Assembly: GCA_031308135.1 (NCBI GenBank) | Contig: JAHLJT010009436.1 | Coordinates: 116,594,416 to 116,658,415 of the forward strand | Origin: Acheta domesticus | Lineage: Eukaryota; Arthropoda; Insecta; Orthoptera; Gryllidae | Direction: 5' to 3' | Length of the DNA: 64,000 bases | Part shown: positions 59,216 through 64,000 of the stretch, in pieces | How the letters are laid out: each line of letters begins with the position of its first letter | How positions within the stretch are numbered: position 1 is the first letter of the stretch | Position numbers and translations under genes: made by a program | The notes under the pieces: generated by a model | What the model was told of the DNA's origin: nothing | The model's database searches: none | The model's input: only the letters and a program-made list of their open reading frames with translations

Positions 59216-60455
59216 AAAAGTGTCATAAATCATTATTATTTCATTTTTCTTTCTCGATGCTTCTTTAAAAAAACGCTTGCCTATCTTAATTACAATTAAA
59301 CATTCTTTTCTAGCCAATCATAAATGTGAACATTTCTCTTGACATCAAAATCGATCTTCAAGTAATCATTTTTTACATACTTTGGCAAACGTTATACCCT
59401 TTGTTCTGAGAAAGAATTATTAGCCAAAAAATTAGTTTTATTTCATTCCATCAGCTGCCATCTCAAAAATTCTGATCTAAAAAGACTATCACAGGTTTTC
59501 GGGATCTATTATGCAATATACATTTTTAAATTCATTTAAATAATTAATAAAGTCGTATTCAAGTCCTACTACTTGCAAGATCATCAAACTAATGCTACCG
59601 AATGCACAGACTTTCTCGTATTAGTTGGTTCTCATTTTCTGAAGTCTGGGCTAGCTTTTCGGTTTTGTCCCAGCTCCTATATTGGCACCTAAGAGGCCGA
59701 CCAGGGAATCCCCCAGAACCTACGGCCCCTTTGGGAACATTGCCAGGAAAAATCACTTTCGTGCTTCCGAACAACGCACATAACTATTTCGGTGCCGTAC
59801 CTTTACAATTATGGTATTCATTGTCCCCCACCTCAGCGCTATTACCATAGTTCTAGATGTAGGGATCCAATTCTTCACTTACAAGCAGATATCATACCCT
59901 GTTGCCTGTCAGGCCAAGAAACAATGGAATAATTAGAGAGCACCTCGTACTACAGTGGAGGGGCTCGGAATGCCCGACGTCACGAACTTCTCAACTTAAA
60001 ACGTGCATGCCTTACACGGGATTCCAACTCGCAGATTTAGAGTCAACTTACTTTGGCCGAACCGTCCTAGGCCTCTGTCTCATGTAGTCCAGTCATTTGA
60101 CGTAATATTTTTAAATGTGTTACGCTTACGTACAATAATAATTTAATAAAACTAATAACATAACCAAAATTGATTTCTTTCTACATTCGCGGTTTTCAAT
60201 GTGCATTTAAGCATTCAACGTATTTTAATGACTTTGCTACTATTCGTTTCTATAGCAACAATGAAAAGTTACATTAACATAATTTTCAACATCGGTCTCA
60301 GTAATGACTTTTTTTTCAAAATTAACTAACTCTTCAGAAAATTTTGTAGAACATTATATTTACAGCACGTAATAGTTTATGGTAGTTAATCGTACACAAG
60401 TACACGTACAAATGAAAACACTTGTTTTTTCGCATTTTCTCAATTTGTGTGTTAT
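59216..60455. other. AT-rich spacer
   Basis: A moderately GC patch at 59660-60080 has no domain. AACTCGCAGATTTAGAGTCAACTT at 60027 weakly recalls a tRNA-SINE. Nothing certain. Confidence 0.4.
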
Positions 60456-60458
60456 AGG

Positions 60459-61338
60459 CTTGAAACGTTATTTCGTTTACGACAAGGCCCTAGTTATCTC
60501 TCTTATAAAAATGATATTTTGATAAGTTCCGTGCAGGGAAGTAATTTTATTTTTGTTCAACATTTATCAACAATATGTATTTGCATATTTGGTGCAAGAA
60601 CAAGGTACATTTTACACCTTTCCAAATCTTATTTTGTAAGTAGACTTGCGAGTATCCGTGGTCATTGGGGTCTAAGATTACCTCGGGTACGAAAACTGAT
60701 AATCCATAGTTTATTTGATAAGGATCGAGTACAAATATTTGGTAAAGAATTGAGTACAGTGTCAGCATAAAAATCACATAAAAAATGTCCTGATTATCCG
60801 AGTCAGTCATTAGGAAAATAACATAACTCGTTGCAATACTCTCGCAGCCGTTAGTGATTTTAGGAATGTTCGGGCTTCCCCCTATCTACTAGTCATTGGA
60901 TCCTCTCATCAAACATTGACGTTCGTGTCGTTCGTCGTGTGTGGTTCGTCATTGACGCTCTCAGATTTAGTTGTCCCTCAATGTTCACGGTAAATGTGAT
61001 TATTCTATTTGTATTGTTTTATGTAATTTGTACGATGGCAGTGAACACAATTCTTTACCAAATATTTTTCCTTCGATCCTTATCAAATAAACTATGGATT
61101 ATCAGTTTTCGTACCCGTCCAAGGTAATCTCGGACCCTAAAGACCACGGTTACTCGTAAGTCTCTATACAAACTAAAAGTTTTAAAGATGTAGAATGTTC
61201 CTGTTTTTTGAGTAATTAATATTTTGTTGAAAGTTGACCAAACATATAATTACTTCCGTGAACTGAAGTTACCATAACATCATTTTTATAAGAGAGATAA
61301 CTAGGGCCTTATTGTAAACAAAAACTTTCAAGCCTATT
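60459..61338. mobile_element. Long inverted-repeat (foldback) element
   Basis: The left arm at about 60459-60787 and right arm at about 61012-61338 are inverted copies with substitutions and indels. They include a 44-nt perfect match (60685-60728 with 61073-61116). Both outer ends show ATAGGCTTGAAA, then GTTTACRAYAAGGCCC and TAGTTATCTCTCTTATAAAAATGAT. The spacer is about 220 bp of mixed sequence (60788-61011). It could be a foldback or MITE-type DNA element, or an inverted duplication of another repeat. No transposase and no target duplication were recognised. A transcript would form a long hairpin. Confidence 0.75.
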
Positions 61339-61635
61339 TCACTAAAATGGTTAATTTTATAACAAAATCGTGTAAGAACATTTTTGTAGGAAATTTTATC
61401 TAATTTAATTTTGTACAGAACGTAATTTTCTGTGGGATTTATAGTTATGGAGATATAGACAAAATACTTGAAAAAGCACCTTCAAACGGCCGCCCCGTCT
61501 CCGGCTCACTCTCTACACTTCAGGATTTTTAATATGTTATGCAGTAGTTTTTAGTATGTATACGAACAAACAATCATGCCAAGTTTCAAAACTCCGGGAT
61601 TCGATCACCATTTTTGGTATAATTTGACTGTGCTA
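61339..61635. other. AT-rich spacer
   Basis: Nothing certain. It may belong to the 5' part of repeat copy G. Confidence 0.4.
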
Positions 61636-62733
61636 TATATGCAAATTTTCATTGAAACATTTAGAGCCATTTTTGAGAAAATGAGCGTTTTTGAAAATTT
61701 GCAATTCTGACCTTATTTTCGCCAAACACTTTTAGTTTCTTGAAGCTTGCTAAGAAATCATTTGAAGCACTTGTATTCACAAATGTAATACATTACAAAA
61801 AAATGCCTTTAATGTAAATATTAATGACGTCAGATCTTTAAAAAAAAATTACATTAATATCATTTTTAATCGAAAGGTTACATCAAAATGGTGTTTGTGT
61901 GATGTTATTTGGTGCATTTAGCTCTAACTATTCAAAACGTTTAAAGAAACAAAAGGGAAACGTTTTTTGAAAACTTTGTTTGTGAAATTGCCCACAAAAT
62001 TACGCGAAAACTACTAATATTTTCAAAAAATATAGTTAACATTAATGAAAGAACTACTTTTGAAGAACAGATTCATTGAGGAAGAAAATCTCTTTAGAGG
62101 TGAATCACGCATCCATGCATGCCTGGCTTCGGCAGTCGGTTGGAAAAGGATACAATATCTTTTGTTTGGGAGATGATGATTTGTTTTCTTTGGAGCAAGA
62201 GAGAGAAAAGACAGTGTCTCGGGTATGTGAATTCATGGGTGACGGACGCAAGCTGCACGGAAGTCAAGAAAGGAAGTTAGTTTTAATGTAAAATATGGTG
62301 TTTGAAGTTGCTAGAATGATTAATTAAAAGAAATAATTTCGAATTAATTAAATAAAGGAGTAATTAATTTAATTAAGTAAAGTAAAAGGAGAAAACAGTT
62401 GGAAGAGTTCGTGGTTCATTAGAAAATGAAAAATTTGAAGCTATTTTTGAGAACATTTTGGAAACGTGTCGGAAGCTTCAGATATTAAGCTTATAGATAG
62501 GTACCCCCCAAAAACTAGAAGATTCGGACAGACGGATGGGCGTTTGGCCGAAAACCAACTTTTCGATATGTAAAGGACCCATAAAATGTAAATTCAGATT
62601 ACACTACTTAAGTTTCTCTAATATTAGAGAAAGCCATTTAATACACACAGGAGGAAGAAAAATCTATTCTTTCAGTATCAGGGTCCCTCAAAACGAGTTT
62701 CTCTTTACTTCTCGGTGCAGTATTACTATATAT
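61636..62733 (+). mobile_element. Unclassified dispersed repeat family, copy G
   Basis: Blocks parallel copy C: TTTAGAGCCATTTTTGAGAAAAT, TTTGAAGCACTTGTATTCACAAATGTAAT, TTAATGTAAATATTAATGAC, ATTAATGAAAGAACTACTTTTG and GAAGCTATTTTTGAGAACATTTTGG. Then come GTACCCCCCAAAAAC, GGACAGACGGATGGGCG, and GCAGTATTACTATAT at its 3' end. About 300 bp at 62100-62400 do not match and may be an insertion. A 71-codon frame there has no domain. Confidence 0.6.
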
Positions 62734-62734
62734 T

Positions 62735-62802
<68 letters not shown>

Positions 62803-62815
62803 ATGTGCGTGTGTG

Positions 62816-62846
<31 letters not shown>
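62734..62846. repeat. Compound microsatellite (TC)n-(TA)n-(GT)n-(GA)n
   Basis: (TC)n at 62734-62778, (TA)n at about 62778-62802, a short GTGTGTG and (GA)n at 62818-62846. The TC and GA tracts are mutually complementary, so the locus can fold back on itself. It directly abuts the 3' end of repeat copy G. Confidence 0.93.
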
Positions 62847-62849
<3 letters not shown>

Positions 62850-63430
62850 TGCGTATATGTGAAAGAAAAAATTGAGTATAGTTAAAGAATTCAATAGAAA
62901 TAAGTGTAATAATTTAACTAGGACTATATTGTGTTGTTATGATCAGGTTTTTGTTCTGTGTAATATGTTTATCTGACATCTCAATTTTCTACATTCGTGG
63001 AAATTTATTTAAAACTTGGGTACATTTCTTTGTTGCTTTTACTGAGTTATGTTATGTATAGAAAACAGAAACTACAGAAATTACATACTCTTCGTTTTGA
63101 ACATCAACTATAGTTTTCAGCTGCTCATGCAATGGTCGGGGAGTCGTGTGATTATCAGCGAGTTAAATAACCTACTTTGGCGTAGATTTCCAAATTCCAG
63201 ACTTTCAGAAATCGCGTCTTGAATACAATGGCAAACCATACTAAACATATTACATAATTTATTTATAAACATCATTGTTTAAAATATTCTCTAATGCAAA
63301 ATGCCCGCATTCTAGGGAGCGCTCTCGCAACCCCAATTTCTAACGTGAGATCGATTATCGAGATAACAGTCCGCGTGAAGAGTCAAAAATCGAGGAACAT
63401 CAATGAGAACGTTTTATGTAAGTTGGAGCT
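62847..63430. other. AT-rich spacer
   Basis: Nothing recognised. Confidence 0.5.
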
Positions 63431-63715
63431 CATTAAAAAAATGATCCCCTCCGGGCATCCGCGCGCGCGTATTTCGCTCGTTAAACCTTTTCACGCTGCT
63501 CGGTCAAATTTCACTCTCGTCTGCCAGACGAGAGAGAAATGCAATGGGCGAGCTTCAGCGGCGAGAGAAGTGCGTTCCGCGATCACGAAATCAGAACGAA
63601 GAGCCCCGCGGGCGTTGTGCAATCGGGCGCTCGTCAACATGCGGCGGCCAAAGCGACACCAGCCCCAGAGGTTCTCAAGGAGAAGCTGTGAGCGCTGTAG
63701 TTCTTCACCCTGCAA
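63431..63715. other. GC-rich island, possible regulatory DNA
   Basis: GC-rich and non-repetitive, with CGCGCGCGTATTTCGC, GTCTGCCAGACGAGAG (an imperfect palindrome) and CAACATGCGGCGGCC. The + frame at 63294-63758 is open but has no recognisable domain. More likely a CpG island than an exon. Confidence 0.4.
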
Positions 63716-64000
63716 GACGTCATCACTGAATGTATTTAGCATTTTTGGGAAGGATTAATCCGACGGTGTTCCCATGCCAGGGCCCTGCTGTTATTTCGTA
63801 TCCGCGAGTATGACGTATTTCCATCACCGTATCTAGCAACACTTGGTTTGCCTGAGCTTTTCTTCCGTCATCCAGCTGCAGAAACAGACCATTGTATTAG
63901 AAAGCTACAACTCTATTTTTCCTTCGGCCCGAAATCGAGCCGGGGATCGCATTATGGAAAGCCATCATCGCTGTCCATAAGACAACCGAGGGGCCTCAGA
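63716..64000. other. Mixed spacer to window end
   Basis: Moderate GC. TTCGGCCCGAAATCGAGCCGGG near 63920 slightly recalls a tRNA box B. The window ends before this can be judged. Confidence 0.35.

Noticed and set aside
59890..60090. Possible SINE remnant
   Set aside because: A weak B box-like phrase on the minus strand, with no tail or duplication.
60547..60810. 87-codon minus frame, and the similar + frame at 60939-61127
   Set aside because: Both read the same strand of the foldback arms. Their similarity is due to the inverted repeat, not to duplicated genes.
1..64000. CRISPR array, bacterial operons, Shine-Dalgarno sites, rRNA genes
   Set aside because: None seen. The DNA is animal nuclear in character.

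Overview
The window is animal nuclear DNA, most likely from an arthropod and probably an insect with a large, repeat-rich genome. The Penelope, Jockey and tRNA-SINE remains are of arthropod type, and a TATA/TCAGT core promoter lies inside one of them. A polyneopteran insect (cockroach, termite, stick insect or orthopteran) is my guess and is not proven. No complete host protein-coding gene is recognisable. Almost all open frames are chance runs in GC-rich islands, minisatellites or AT-rich spacer.

Layout. The background is AT-rich spacer. About every 2 kb it is interrupted by a short GC- and CpG-rich island, roughly 30 in all (for example 2.0-2.6, 5.9-6.2, 10.7-11.4, 14.3-14.8, 22.0-22.4, 24.3-24.5, 28.2-28.8, 40.7-41.0, 51.7-52.1, 57.0-57.2 and 63.4-63.7 kb). 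Several islands contain simple or minisatellite repeats. Others, especially those at 24.4 and 51.7 kb, carry ATTA-type homeodomain sites and look like cis-regulatory DNA. This pattern fits an intergenic region or a giant intron of a developmental regulator, which is inference.

Mobile DNA. (1) At 52.6-53.9 kb lies a 5'-truncated and rearranged Penelope-like element. It has a GIY-YIG endonuclease ORF, inverted 229-bp pseudo-LTRs, a 12-bp target duplication, two hammerhead ribozymes and two outward-pointing TATA/Inr promoters. (2) At 56.2-56.9 kb is a dead Jockey-like LINE 3' end with a 32-bp inverted repeat at its 5' junction. (3) At 44.3-44.6 kb is a tRNA-derived SINE with a 16-bp target duplication. 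(4) At least six copies of an unclassified non-coding family, carrying a GGAC-repeat segment and a conserved 3' GCAGCATTACAT motif, lie at 4.7, 6.5, 31.4, 49.6, 57.7 and 61.6 kb, with a 3' fragment at 59.1 kb. (5) At 60.46-61.34 kb is an inverted-repeat (foldback) element with arms of about 330 bp. (6) At 33.3-33.5 kb is a TA-rich palindrome whose loop is an exact 55-bp copy of sequence 590 bp upstream. Weaker hAT-like and SINE-like remnants are noted.

RNA-level signals. At 38.3 kb a polypyrimidine tract runs directly into CAG|GTGAGT, and a second GTGAGT lies 47 nt downstream. This is the layout of a recursive splice site with a short RS-exon. If real, it places the window inside a long intron transcribed on the + strand. 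All percentages and boundaries here are by eye; no alignment, folding or database search could be run.
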